A stretch of 64,000 bases of DNA from Skeletonema tropicum (taxonomy: Eukaryota > Bacillariophyta > Thalassiosirophyceae > Thalassiosirales > Thalassiosiraceae). Below the pieces are notes generated by a model that was not told the DNA's origin, did no database searches, and worked only from the letters and a program-made list of their open reading frames with translations. Below, one piece after another: positions 33,952 to 44,371 of the stretch (the stretch's first letter is position 1; every line of letters begins with the position of its first letter). A program made the translations under genes and the position numbers. The DNA lies in NCBI GenBank assembly GCA_037178625.1, contig CM074149.1, forward strand, positions 1,178,001 through 1,242,000, given 5' to 3'.

Positions 33952-34786
33952 CTAAGCCTTGCGAGAAGGAATGCGGAGAAATCCCTGCTCACGGGCAAGA
34001 GTTTCAAACTCATCCAACATACCCGGAGCAGCGGGTACATCCAGCTTCAAATCGGGCAAGATCTTCTCAAGACGCTGAACGCCTTTTGCGACCTGGAACT
34101 CACTCACAATCGAATTTTGCACCAAGAATTTAAAGAGCGCAGCCATCGCATCCAACGAAGATGACTTGGAAGCGTGATCTCGTCCATCTTCTTCCATGGC
34201 GATTTTGACTCCGCGCTTGACGAGTTCATGATGAAAGTGTTTGGCTTTGAGTTCACGGACGCAGCTTGCAGCTTCGTCAAGTTCACGAAAGAGAAAGCAG
34301 CAGCAGCGACAACAGATATGAAATTAGTATCACAATGCACAATTTCAATTGAACAAATGAATGCCGCATAAACATGAGTATAAAATGTATCACTTCTTCC
34401 ACTCACCTTCAACAGTTGATCCATTGCATTCTTCAACTCCGAAACAGGCCTTCCATCCCCAGGTCCCCAAACCTTCTCCAACCTAGCAGTACAATGCTCC
34501 CGAGAAAGCAACTGAACAGCCTTCTCCACCACACAATCCCCCGGATGACTATTATTCCTATTAGACAAAAGGCTGGTGCGACCACTTCATCCACAACGGC
34601 ACGTGCCAAAAAACTCCCAACCATCGCCTTGGCATCGGGAATATCAATGACCAAATCAAACAACGCCTCAAATCTCAACTCCAAACAATCATCCGACAAT
34701 GGATTCGGATGCAAACACGCCAAAAGCCGACTAATCAATTCACGTTCCCTCGGTCCAGCATCCAATCCCAAACTAATCGCACGTTT
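33952..34786 (-). pseudogene. Truncated copy 1 of the PDCD4-like MA3 gene
   Basis: Nearly identical on the minus strand to the 3' part of the gene at 50427-51877. It holds the end of the first MA3 repeat (RAISLGLDAGPRERELISRLL), the middle region, the intron and the last exon ending SRKA. Similarity stops abruptly at about 34786. An A4 run where the full gene has A5 (near 34570) shifts the frame, and a stretch meaning 'SMDD' is missing. It lies tail-to-tail with the lysine-cluster protein locus, as in the other two blocks. Confidence 0.85.
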
Positions 34787-35441
34787 GAATGTAGGGGTGA
34801 AAATACTTAATTTTACACCATTATGATGGAACAAGATCTAACTATAAGTCGAATTCAATGCAAATCGCGAAGAGCTCAAGCTTGTGGGATCGAAATCGAA
34901 GCTCTTTCGTCCTGTTCAGACTCATCAGGAGATCAGCGCTAAAGGTGGGGCTCTAGCGAATTGCAACGTGACAGAGTCAATCAAGTAACTTCGCACGTGC
35001 ATTCGAGCAATCTCGCCTCACACCTCGATGGTTTCTTTCAGTTGGGTCAGTCTGTCCCAACGGCTTCATCAATTATCGATAGTACCAGAAAGATATTATT
35101 CCCACTTCAACGCGAAAAAGAAGGCAGCTTCTATTTGCTATACTATCAAGGAATAGTTTTCCCCAGCTGATCACACTGTCCGAAAAAAATCACCGCACCT
35201 CTACAAAGGAAAAGTTTACCAAACCGAAAGATAGCCATCGAGAGGCGACTTTTCATATTTCTTCCACCAGATCACACGAGTCGATTGCTGTTCGATCTCG
35301 TGACTCTTGCACCCCTACCACCGTGGCGGGCCGCACAAGAGAGACGATAGAAGCTAGAACCGCAAACCACATATGGAATAAATATTGGTCGCAAACTTGT
35401 CGAGGTTGTGAATCGCAGTTGCTAGAAATTGACGGAGATAT
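34787..35441. other. Intergenic with a diverged repeat of 30537-30810
   Basis: No gene seen. From about 35130 to 35320 it repeats, in diverged form, the region that precedes the lysine-cluster gene at 31006. This suggests that another copy of that gene once followed here or that the segment is itself a dispersed repeat. Confidence 0.55.
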
Positions 35442-35651
35442 TTAAGCAAACTCGGGACGCTTAATTATTTCTGGATCCGCCAAAATACTGTTGAGCATAT
35501 GTGCAGTTTGCAAATGATGCAACCCCTTTGCATTAGTGTCAATTTTTTCCTTTTTCTTTTGTTGAATGTTGATCACCTCTGTGCCCCTTTTAGCAGATGC
35601 CCAAAATTCATTGTCGGTGCTGTTGTTGTTGATGTGGTCCTCCCCGCTCAT
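35442..35651 (-). CDS. Possible small protein of 69 residues
   Basis: Frame from the ATG at 35651 (MSGEDHINNNSTDNEFW) to a stop at 35442. It is hydrophilic, with a Lys-rich helix (NIQQKKKEKIDTNAKGLHH) and ends LADPEIIKRPEFA. Composition looks more protein-like than the neighbouring random frames. I recognise no domain. No intron signals decide the matter, and the DNA around it is repeat-rich. It could be a terminal exon or chance. Confidence 0.3.
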   Translation of the reverse strand: MSGEDHINNNSTDNEFWASAKRGTEVINIQQKKKEKIDTNAKGLHHLQTAHMLNSILADPEIIKRPEFA

Positions 35652-36140
35652 GGTGTTAGATATGGCAATGATAGCACGTGTTGTTATCAAAATAAGCGGC
35701 GGTTAGTGGCGGAATTCCGGCGGCCGTCGATGGTATATGGATAGATGAAGCGCCCGTGACGATTATAATGCAGCGAGAGCCGTTGCAACGATGTGTAGGA
35801 GTGGGTATTATTGTGTGGAGTGGTGCCGTAGCGTCGGTCGAATGATGTTGGTGGATCTATTAATTTTGAAAATTCGAAAGCACTTAGTGGCGGACTTCCG
35901 GCGAATAATGACGTTGGATGGGGTTGATAATGAATTACCGTCGTAGCTTCTTCACCGTCCGCAGTAGGTTTGGCGTAGTTGACAGGTGCCGTAGGAGGTG
36001 ATTGCTGCTAACTTTGTGTCATGGCTGGTGGAAGGTGGAAGGTGGAGTCAACCAGAGTCATACCTAACCAGCACTCTAGAGGTATTTAGGACGTACGTTA
36101 CTAATTGCGACGTACATATGAATTAGTACAAAAACAAAGT
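35652..36140. other. Intergenic with short direct repeats
   Basis: Two copies of 'agtggcgga[a/c]ttccggcg' at about 35707 and 35884. No gene seen. It ends at the left terminal repeat of the candidate transposon. Confidence 0.45.
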
Positions 36141-36852
36141 GTACCGCGCCAAAAAATTGCGAATGGCAAAAAATTGCGAATGGTATTGTAACAAACACTA
36201 ACAAAAAGCAGCAAACAACCATGTCAGTACCTACAATAGCAGGCACAAAAATAGACCTTAGACAAAAAAGGCGATTGAGGATGCCAAACTGAAGTCTATC
36301 CGAATATGATTATTCCTTAATTGAACAATTTATATCTATTACTGATGAAGATAACATAGTAGCGATTTCGTCATTTTACCTGGAAAAAATCACTAACAAT
36401 TATCCACGGTCTCTCGAGAGGGTCGAAAACGGACATTTACATGAAAACGAGGCCAACTCGATTTAAAAAAAAAACCTTTTTTGACACCCTGTTGCGCGGA
36501 AATAACTAGCACGTTGTTAGCGAATCATTACCCATTTTCAGACCCATAGACCGTCATCGCCATTATGCCTGCACCTCGAAAACCCAGCCAATCTTGACTC
36601 TACTACCCTTCGCCGACATGATGGGCCCAACTTATTGAGGTGCAGGCAAAATCAACAATGCCTAGTCACCAGTTCAATATTCACGTGCATAAAATCTTCT
36701 GTGTTTAGTCCAAATATCATTGTCTCCACTGCTGGTGCTGGAGAGAGTCCTCTCGTCCTCCCCCTCATAAAGATATCGTGAATCCGTCCACCCGAATCTT
36801 TCTGCTTCGGCTATATTCTCTTTTATTTCGTGGGTAGTGTGAAAGTATTGCA

Positions 36853-38690
36853 ATGGAAGTCTTCAAAAACTTCAAGGTTTACGCCCCACTGCGGAGGGCA
36901 ATCGCTCAAATTGTCGGTCGGAGTGAAAATGTGATGGAAACGTGGCACAAATTTGAAGCCTTGAAAGATCCTCTCAACATGGTGTGTGGATACGACGAAA
37001 GCGATAACAGCATGAGAGAAGAGACGTACTCATGATGGAATCTGCTTTTGAGACGAAATTGGGGCAGATTTGTATTCCATACGAGGATGTAGACGGGGAG
37101 TGTGAAAATGGCAAGGATCGTTTCATACATCTCAATATTGGAAGTGATGGTAAAGTAACGCAAATTGCTTGCTCACAGTCAAATGATAAAGATCACTCCC
37201 ACAGTGTTGCAATGGAGCCGTGTTGTTACTTCCCAATGGATTCAGTGATACCAGCAGTGATGCACGTCCGGCTCGGCGTAGCTCGCAGTCTACTTGACTT
37301 TGATTTTGACTTCTATGGGAAGATAGCAGAACTTGCCGAAGGTGGCAATCATGAAGAATCTCGACATGCAATAGAAGAAACGATACAACATCTCGAGATT
37401 TATCTAGAGGAGTTGGACTTTGCACAGGCAGATGTTTTGGAGTCTCTGGAGGGGAGGGATAAGCAGGAACAATCCTTGTTGGACCGAATGGAGGCTGCAA
37501 GGAAAGTAGTAGAGGCAGAATCATTAGCGGAAGAGACTCGAGAGAAATGGAGGAGGATTCTTGAGGAAGTGGAGAGAGAGTACGAGATTCTAGTCGATGG
37601 TGATGATGCTGAGACGCCAGATGATAAACTTCTCAAAAAGCAAATGCTTGAGCAGAGCTGTATGGTGAAGAACACAATTGATGAGCTACAACGTATACAC
37701 AAGAAGTACTCTTGCTTCTCTCAAGTTATCATTGTGGATACGCTAAAGGAATTCAACGTTGATCTTCAGGTATACTTTAACGGTGTTATCGTTGGTCCGC
37801 ACTGCATGATTTTAGCCAAGAACGCCGAGAAGATTCAAGGACATCTTTATGATGAGATGATGAAGAAGGTGAAGGAGCCGAGTTTGAGAGAGGCGATGAA
37901 GAAGTACAGAGATAAGATGGTGGCGATTTATAAGGTCTGGTATGAATTATGCAAGACAATGATGAGCACCAAAGAACAGGATGACGCTGCCATCCAAAAG
38001 TTTGAAGACAACATCAAAGAATTGAAGAGACAAATTCATAACTTGATCGTAGTCGACCCGCCTCTCTCTGGCGACAAGAACCCTCTACAACTTCCGACCA
38101 AATTGAAATGGTTCACTCTGCTATCGGATGTATTGGTGAACACACTCAAGTTATGGCGCTGTATTGGTGATGTGGCGGAGGAGAGTATTGAGAGTTTTCA
38201 CCCAAGAAGGAATAAGATGTCGAGGAGGTACTGCCAAGTGAGAGGGAAACGTCGAAACGAATTGATAATGAAAGCTTTACAATTTGAAAGCGCCTCATGG
38301 ATATGGGAAGGTATTAAAGCCATGTTGAAGGCTACAAAATCGAAGCGTGCCAAAGTCGTTCGAACACAGCAGCCGACCGCTGTAGAAGAAGCTCCTCAGG
38401 AAGAAGAAAATGAAGAGCAGCAGGAGGAGGAGGAGGAGGAGGAGGAGGAGGAGGAATTGCTTGATTGGGAATTACAAATGAATGAATGCCCGTCACTTCG
38501 AGTTCAGGATGACTTTGAACACGAAGATGAGGCATTACGCAGTGCTTACATGAAGATGGATACACGAATACATATTTGTTGTGGATGTAGACAGCGATTT
38601 ATCGGAGAACGTGCACTGAAAATCCACCAAAACGAACGTCACAAGATCAAAAGTGAAGAAACTGACGCAGTCGATGGAACTGTACGATGA
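36853..38690 (+). CDS. Coiled-coil / acidic / C2H2 zinc-finger protein, possibly transposase-like
   Basis: A 60-residue frame (36853-37035) ends in TGA overlapping the ATG of the main 552-residue frame (37032-38690) in a different frame (tcATGAtgg), so the protein may be joined by an indel, a frameshift or reinitiation. The main frame contains an N-terminal Cys/His region (HSHSVAMEPCCYFP), long charged coiled coils (about residues 100-230), QVYFNGVIVGPH, then WFTLLSDVLVNTLKLWRCIGD followed by AEESIESFHPRRNKMSRRY. That order (Y-x-G-x-x-x-G-x-H, then an H/W-rich helix, then E-E-S-x-E-S-x-x..N..RRY) reminds me of repetitive transposase-like proteins of other eukaryotes, from memory and untested. 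A Glu run encoded by gag repeats (about 38421-38453) precedes a classic C-x2-C-x12-H-x4-H finger (ICCGCRQRF, HQNERH). It lies inside candidate terminal repeats. Confidence 0.6.
38421..38453 (+). repeat. (GAG)n trinucleotide run in coding sequence
   Basis: A pure gag run of about eleven units encodes the Glu tract of the zinc-finger protein. It is a likely site of length variation and of assembly error. Confidence 0.85.
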
Positions 38691-39189
38691 ATAGATTGAT
38701 AATTATATAAATTTACTGTTTTATTTCAATCGTATTAGGTGTTAGTGACCACTCAGTCCAGTAGCATGCCGTAGAGCCGACACGAGTTTGGGCGGAGACG
38801 AACGAAAAATTTAAAATCACTCGAAAAACTCACACTTCAGGTCTCGTCACAAACTGACATGTAAATTGTCACGCTCGAGAGACCGTGTATCTCCTCCTGA
38901 CACCACATGTCCAATGTTGCTCAACTACTGCATGGCGAATATAGTAGTTGAAATGCTGACCAGTGGCTCTATAGAAAGCTAATAATATGGGCTATCATAT
39001 GATAGCTGGTTGATGGTGTTACAATCCTACCATAACTCTTAATCAGGCTATGGAGTAGGTTTGTCGACATAGTTGTTGGGAGTTGGATGATTTTGAGTGG
39101 ATTTTGTGTTGAGTTCGCCTAGTAAAAAAGGTGATTCACGAGTTCCAACTCGGGACCTAAATGCGATTCGCAATTTTTTTACGCGGTAC

Positions 39190-40465
39190 ATATGGTATAT
39201 CCCTACCTACGTACCCCTATGTGCGGGTTATAACCTCATTTAGAATCTATGTGCGGGTTATAACCTCACTTCGCAATGTGCCGCTAATGGACGCCATAGA
39301 CGCCACCAACCGTCTAACCCCTGCATCAGGATCATCAACTGGACCAATATGATCAATGTTGACCGTTGGTTTGGGCCGCGGTAGTGTGTGTGGGGTTGTT
39401 GTGTAGCCTCATTACACGGCACCGGCCATCATCTTTTTCAGCCGTCGCCAAGCAGTTGTGGTGATGATTACGTCAACCATAAACGTCCGTCTCGTCTCCC
39501 CTTCATCACGCGATGATACTTTATATATATGGGGATGGTTCGGTGCCAGTATTCCTTCGGTTTGGGCTTGTATTCATGCTGAATTCGATAATCGCCGCTC
39601 GGTATTATTTTCCGGCCACAATAATAATCGTCGATCATCGACAAATGAAATGATTTAGATGGCCAGCACACGATAGTGAGGGCAGCCAAATTGAACAATA
39701 AAGTATTATGGATGCTCTGGGCTTGTGGAATGGACACAACTATCGCTGTTATGATGAGTCAACAAGTCGTCTTCAGAAGGGCAACTCAAAAATGCGCGTA
39801 TTATTTCTGCAAACACGGAGAAGATTAGTGTTATTTCATGTTTAATTATTGGATTGTGGCGAAAATAGTGCGAACTGAGGGGGACTGGGGAGTACTGTGT
39901 GGGAAGTAGCCGTTCATCATGGACAGTGGAGTGAATGATGAATGATATCTACTTGTGGGAAATAAATGTGAAAATTATTCACAACGCTGAAACAACGCCC
40001 ATTTGGTTATAAAATGTGATGATCGTCAATCGAATTATCCACAATAGTATTAAGTACAATAAGGCACTGTGAAATGTATACAATTCATTGTCCAGAGCAC
40101 CTAATTGCATATAATGCAAAGATTTATCTTCATTCCAGCATGTTTCTACTCTAAAGTAGAGGTATTATCAACGCCATCGAGGACAAAGTATCAGTTGAAA
40201 TTATAGTAATAGCAAGCCCATGATACCTGCTGACGTTGATGATCATTGGTTCTGGATATAGAAGCATTCTGCGTAGTGCGTAGGCTCCAATTGCCTTTTA
40301 TCAACATGGTCTACCATGGTCAAGATCTGCTGGTGGTATCTATTCTACGAGTAAGTTAGCTAGTATTATGTACTTACTTACTCTTTCTAAGTGCGGGTTT
40401 TTTCCCTCCCGCCATTTCTTCTCGCGATAAAAATACGCACTAAGTATGAATATATATAGATAGAT
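39190..40465. other. Intergenic with a short tandem repeat
   Basis: About 1.3 kb without a supportable gene. 'ctatgtgcgggttataacctca' type sequence is present twice with a period of about 30 bases (39217-39269). The end (about 40397-40465) carries the presumptive promoter of the gene at 40466, with an A/T-rich atatatagatagata directly before the ATG and a tcccgccattt stretch at 40408 also found near 27015 upstream of the Kelch gene. Confidence 0.45.
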
Positions 40466-42347
40466 ATGACCATGAAGAAGCCACGACGATCCATCAATAC
40501 AGCTACAGCGACTTTTCTCTGCACCGCCAGAAGTAGCTTCAATCACACCGCCACCGCCGTAGACACTGATTACCCATATCGATTATTTCGACAGTCTCAA
40601 CATCATAAGGAGGCGAGGATACGTAAACGTAATGAATTGATTCATAATGCAAAAACTACCAACAATAATAATGGAAGTGCTGAGGGGGTAGTAGATTTAT
40701 TAGATGTTCCGGTAGAATTTTCACCGGAATTGTCGTACAACACAAAAAACAGATTGAAGCCGACACTTGACCCTACATTGAAACCGACGCCAGCTCCAGT
40801 AACACCAGCTCCAATAACGCAAGCTCCAGTAACGGCAGAACCGACGACACTGGAGCCATCAATTGACCCAACAGTGCAGCCAGTAAGTTCCAGAAAATCT
40901 GATGTCTTCGCATTGTGCCCATCTTTCTTGTTTCCTAACCAATTTTTTTGTAACATTCATCACCTACCGTCTTCAAAAAACATTGAAGACAACTCCACCT
41001 CCAATTCCAATTCTGATCGCAGAACCAGCTCAATCTCCGACTTTGAGTCCGACACTTAATCCGTCAAAAGGTCCGACTTTGAATCCGATTTATAATCCAA
41101 CTGTGAGTCCAATCTCAAATCCAACCTCAAATCCAACACCGTCTATTGGTAGGCCATCTGTATCTCCTGCATCGCCTGTGCCATCTGTTTCATGTGGGCC
41201 ATCTGTATCTTCTGCACCTACCACTTGCTTCACACCTGACTTGTGGGATTTTGAAGTTCCGGAAAATAAATTTCCCAACCCGCCGTATTGGGATAATGGA
41301 CAATGTAGGGACCTCACCAACCTGGGAGTTTTCCCTTATCCAACTGTCACCTGCAACAGGAATTGGGACATTGCATTTGACCAAGCAGATACTGGAACTT
41401 TCTCTTTGAAATCTCCATCCATGGATGCACTTGGAGTCGGAAATACAAACACATTTAGAGCGAGTGCCCGGCTAAGCATTTGCAGTACGTCTCCAGCCCG
41501 TAATTTGAGATTTCGAGTATTTCCGGGAGCCGCCCGCCCATTTGATAGGTTAGTTGTCCTTGACAATGGAGTTAGAAGGTTTGAACTCCGAGATGCAAAC
41601 AAAATTGGCGAGGATTGGATAACATCATCTCCTACGATCTTCCTGGCTGCAGGAGCGCATACGATCGAGTTTCAGTACGAGTACAATCCCGCAGGGATAA
41701 ACTTGGCTACCATACCGGCTAATCCGAACAGGGACGGCGTAGTATGGATTGATAATGTCGAACTATTCCCGACTTTGAATCCGGTTTATAATCCAACTGT
41801 GAGTCTAATCTCAAATCCAACACGGGATTTTGAAGTTCAGGAAAATACATTTCCCAACACGCCGTATTGGAACAATGGACAATGTAGGGACCTCACCAAC
41901 CTGGGAGTTGCACCTTATCCAATTGTCACCTGCAATAGGACTTGGGTCATTGCATTTGACCAAGCATATACTGGAACTTTCTCTTTGAAATCTCCATCCA
42001 TGGATGCACTTGGAGTCGGAAATACAAACACATTTAGAGCGAGTGCCAAGCTAAGCATTTGCAGTACGTCTCCAGCCCGTAAGTTGAGATTTCGAGTATT
42101 TCCGGGGGCTACCGACCCATTTGACAGGTTACTCGTCCTTGTTGATGGAATTATTGTGTATAAACTACGAGATGCAAGCAAAGTTGGCAAGGAATGGATG
42201 ACATCTCCTCCGATCAGCCTGGCTGCAGGAGCGCATACGATCGAGTTTCAATATGAGTACAACCACTTCGGGATAAACTTGGCTACCGTACCGGTGAATC
42301 CGAACAGGGACGGCGTAGTATGGATTGATAATATAGAGCTATTCTAA
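40466..42347 (+). CDS. Secreted protein with two tandem FP-YW / WIDN domains
   Basis: Exons 40466-40882 and 40989-42347 give about 591 residues in an open frame. The N-terminus (MTMKKPRRSINTATATFLC) matches the paralogue at 31006. It then jumps from SYNTKN directly to KPTLDPTLKPTPAPV, so the lysine cluster and first domain of that paralogue are deleted. After SPT/NPT linkers come two copies of a domain of about 165 residues. Each starts FE/Q-x-x-x-FPN-PYW-NGQCRDLTNLGV and contains Cys-x-R-x-W, TGTFSLKSPSMDALGVGNTNTF, LSICSTSPAR, FRVFPGA, PFDRL, GAHTIEFQYEYN and ends WIDN-ELF. Paired Cys and the leader suggest an extracellular jelly-roll-like binding module; I do not recognise a named family. 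Intron 40883-40988 is the simplest in-frame choice, while the paralogue uses an acceptor slightly further upstream. Cell-wall location is inference. Confidence 0.75.
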
Positions 42348-42540
42348 TACTTGGTTATTCAAATGCGAAATTGTAAGCATAATGATAAAGTCTACCCATT
42401 AACTTTTATTAGGTCAGGCACTATTACATCAAACCCTTGGCTGTCAAAAGACAAGATAAATAAATACGTAGGTCATCATAGACCAATAAGATTGAGCTAC
42501 ATTCCCAGAACAGCACCCCTCCAACATCATTGCCTAAGCC

Positions 42541-42904
42541 TTGCGAGAAGGAATGTGGAGAAATCCCTGCTCACGGGCAAGCTTCAAACTCATCCAACAT
42601 ACCCGGAGCAGCGGGTACATCCAGCTTCAAATCGGGCAAGATCTTCTCAAGACGAATTCAAGACGAATTGAAAGAGCGCAGTCATCACATCCAAAGAGGA
42701 CGACTTGGAAGCGTGATCACTCTTCCATGACGAATTTTTTGGCTTTGAGCTCACGGACACAGCTTGCGGCTTCGTCAAGTTCACGAGAGAGCAAATACTC
42801 CTACAAAAATAGCAGAAAGCAGCAGGAATGGACATAATATTAGCGTCGCAAAGCACAATTGAGTAAATAAATGCCTCATAAATATAATAATATCACTTCC
42901 ACTC
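42541..42904 (-). pseudogene. Truncated copy 2 of the PDCD4-like MA3 gene
   Basis: Minus-strand remnant of the last exon (from GAGTATTTGCTCTCTCG at about 42796 leftwards) with an internal deletion of more than 100 bases relative to the full gene, plus the preceding intron (about 42797-42904). Ends at the same stop region as the full gene (about 42530-42541). At 42904 the similarity stops exactly at the intron donor, where a different gene fragment is attached. Confidence 0.8.
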
Positions 42905-43700
42905 ACTTGATGAGATGATGAACCATTGGGAGGAGGTGTAGATGTCAATCGTGGTAAGCGGTAAATGCGGTGGATGCATCGCCACATTCCACAAAGTAAT
43001 TCCATACCTGTAGAGTAGGATCATTGGGTTGTAATAGAATGTGCATGAAGTTGGCATCCAGTGGATAAAGAGCCAATGTGTCGTCACGAATCTCTGTATT
43101 GGAAGCCAAGGTAGGGGTACGTCGTAGATGCCAGATGAATCATTTTGTGGAAGGAGAATGCATGAGGATTATCGTGACCTGGTGCCTCTTCCTTTGGCTT
43201 TGGATGGTCCACATAGTAATCCAAACTATTAAACAATGTCTTCATTGCTACCAAAGGTTGCATTGACCAGTATTGTGCACTGTTTTGCTCTCCCTCTTCG
43301 TTTTCTGTTGATGTGTCTTTTTCGTGTTTGCTTTCTTCACCTGCTTGTTTTGATGCCCCTATGATGCTTCAAAGTTGCAGCCAACGAAGATTCTGCAGGC
43401 TTGGATTTTATAGGACCACCTTTCCTAGCAGCAGTGCCATCTTCATTGCTGTAGGCTACAATGTTATTGCGAGTTTTTTGTGGGATGGTTTCGTTGAAGA
43501 CGATGATAATTTATTTCCACTTTGCTTAGAAGAATTCTTCATCGAGTTTGATTATCATTGCTTGATTTGTTACTGTTACATGAAGATGAGGTGGCGGCAG
43601 AGCCACAGAGCTCTTGCTTTGTTTGGATGCAGCTAGCGCCGCAGCTAAAGAGGATGTCATTCTGATTGAGGCAACCGCAGCATAGGATGTCTGCAAAGTT
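42905..43700 (-). pseudogene. Frame-broken gene fragment of unknown function joined to PDCD4-like intron
   Basis: On the minus strand a coherent protein can be read across frames: NNIVAYSNEDGTAARKGG, SKPAESSLAATLKHH, a Lys/Glu-rich linker, QYWSMQPLVAMKTLFNSL, DYYVDHPKPKEE, AFSFHKMIHLASTTYPYLGF, then LALYPLDANFMHILLQPND and VWNYFVECGDASTAF. Frame changes are needed near 43370, 43085 and 42935. Function not recognised. The last codons run directly into a gtgagtgg donor that belongs to the PDCD4-like intron, so two genes appear to have been fused by rearrangement. A possible upstream continuation (KNSSKQSGNKLSSS) lies near 43500. Confidence 0.55.
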
Positions 43701-44371
43701 CACCACAACACTGTTGAAAGCATCTCATCGCTCAAGACACAAGTAACACCTTTTTGAAAAAAGCAAATGATAAAGCAGGAGAAGCAGAAACAAAAAGGTT
43801 TGCAAATGTCCGAACGACATCCCCTGCGACTCGTGAAGGAGGATTTGATCGACGCTCTTACTTATGTACATATATTGTGCAGCAAAAGAAACAACATGTT
43901 AGTTACAAGCTGAATGGCTGAGTGAGGAGATCAAGGTAAATGATACATCATGCTGTGCTTCCTGAGGCATAGCAAAAGAAGCTCAATCTAGATTCATGAC
44001 AGCGAAATCACTGGGCACAGCACGTAAAAGACTCATGAAACGATCGCATGTTGTATCATTCAAACAACAGGAAGGGACACAGCTTGGTGACTGTCTGATC
44101 ATTCAAACAGCCAAGTTGACTGCCTCATTTGCTGTTTACCTCTGCCTAAATCTGCCTTTTGTCTTTACCTCCGCTGTGACAAGATGTTGGAGCAAATTCA
44201 TTTCATTGGAAGCAATCTTGCAATCAGGCACAGCAGGCAGAGTTGAGACTCGCTCGCACGTACCAAGCCTTACTTGTAATTCCTAAGTTAACAAGTTATC
44301 CTCACAAAATTCTGCTTCGTTACAACTCCATCACGTTCAGAGGGATGCAGATGTAATGCAACTCTTCAAAT
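43701..44371. other. Intergenic, no gene seen
   Basis: Neither strand shows a convincing coding pattern. A plus-strand frame of 96 codons (43996-44286) has no recognisable features. The right end should hold the 3' untranslated region of LRR copy C. Confidence 0.4.

Larger units (their letters stand above)
36141..39189. mobile_element. Candidate 3.05-kb DNA transposon with 27-bp imperfect TIRs
   Basis: The left end 36141-36167 begins gtaccgcg and continues with A6 ttgcgaat. The right end 39163-39189, reverse-complemented, agrees at 24 of 27 positions. The left end is followed by a second copy of the aaaaaattgcgaatgg part (36168-36183). Between the ends lies one main protein gene (36853-38690) and an 83-bp foldback with perfect 12-base arms (36566-36577 and 36637-36648). 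The sequence gtacatatg occurs outside the left end (36112-36120) and across the right end (39186-39194), but the left copy is separated from the repeat by 20 bases, so I do not accept it as a target duplication. Element status is inference. Confidence 0.45.

Noticed and set aside
36112..39194. gtacatatg as target-site duplication of the 36-39 kb element
   Set aside because: The left copy is 20 bases away from the terminal repeat and the right copy overlaps it, and the word is partly palindromic.
43996..44286. Plus-strand frame of 96 codons
   Set aside because: No recognisable domain, poor composition and no splice evidence.
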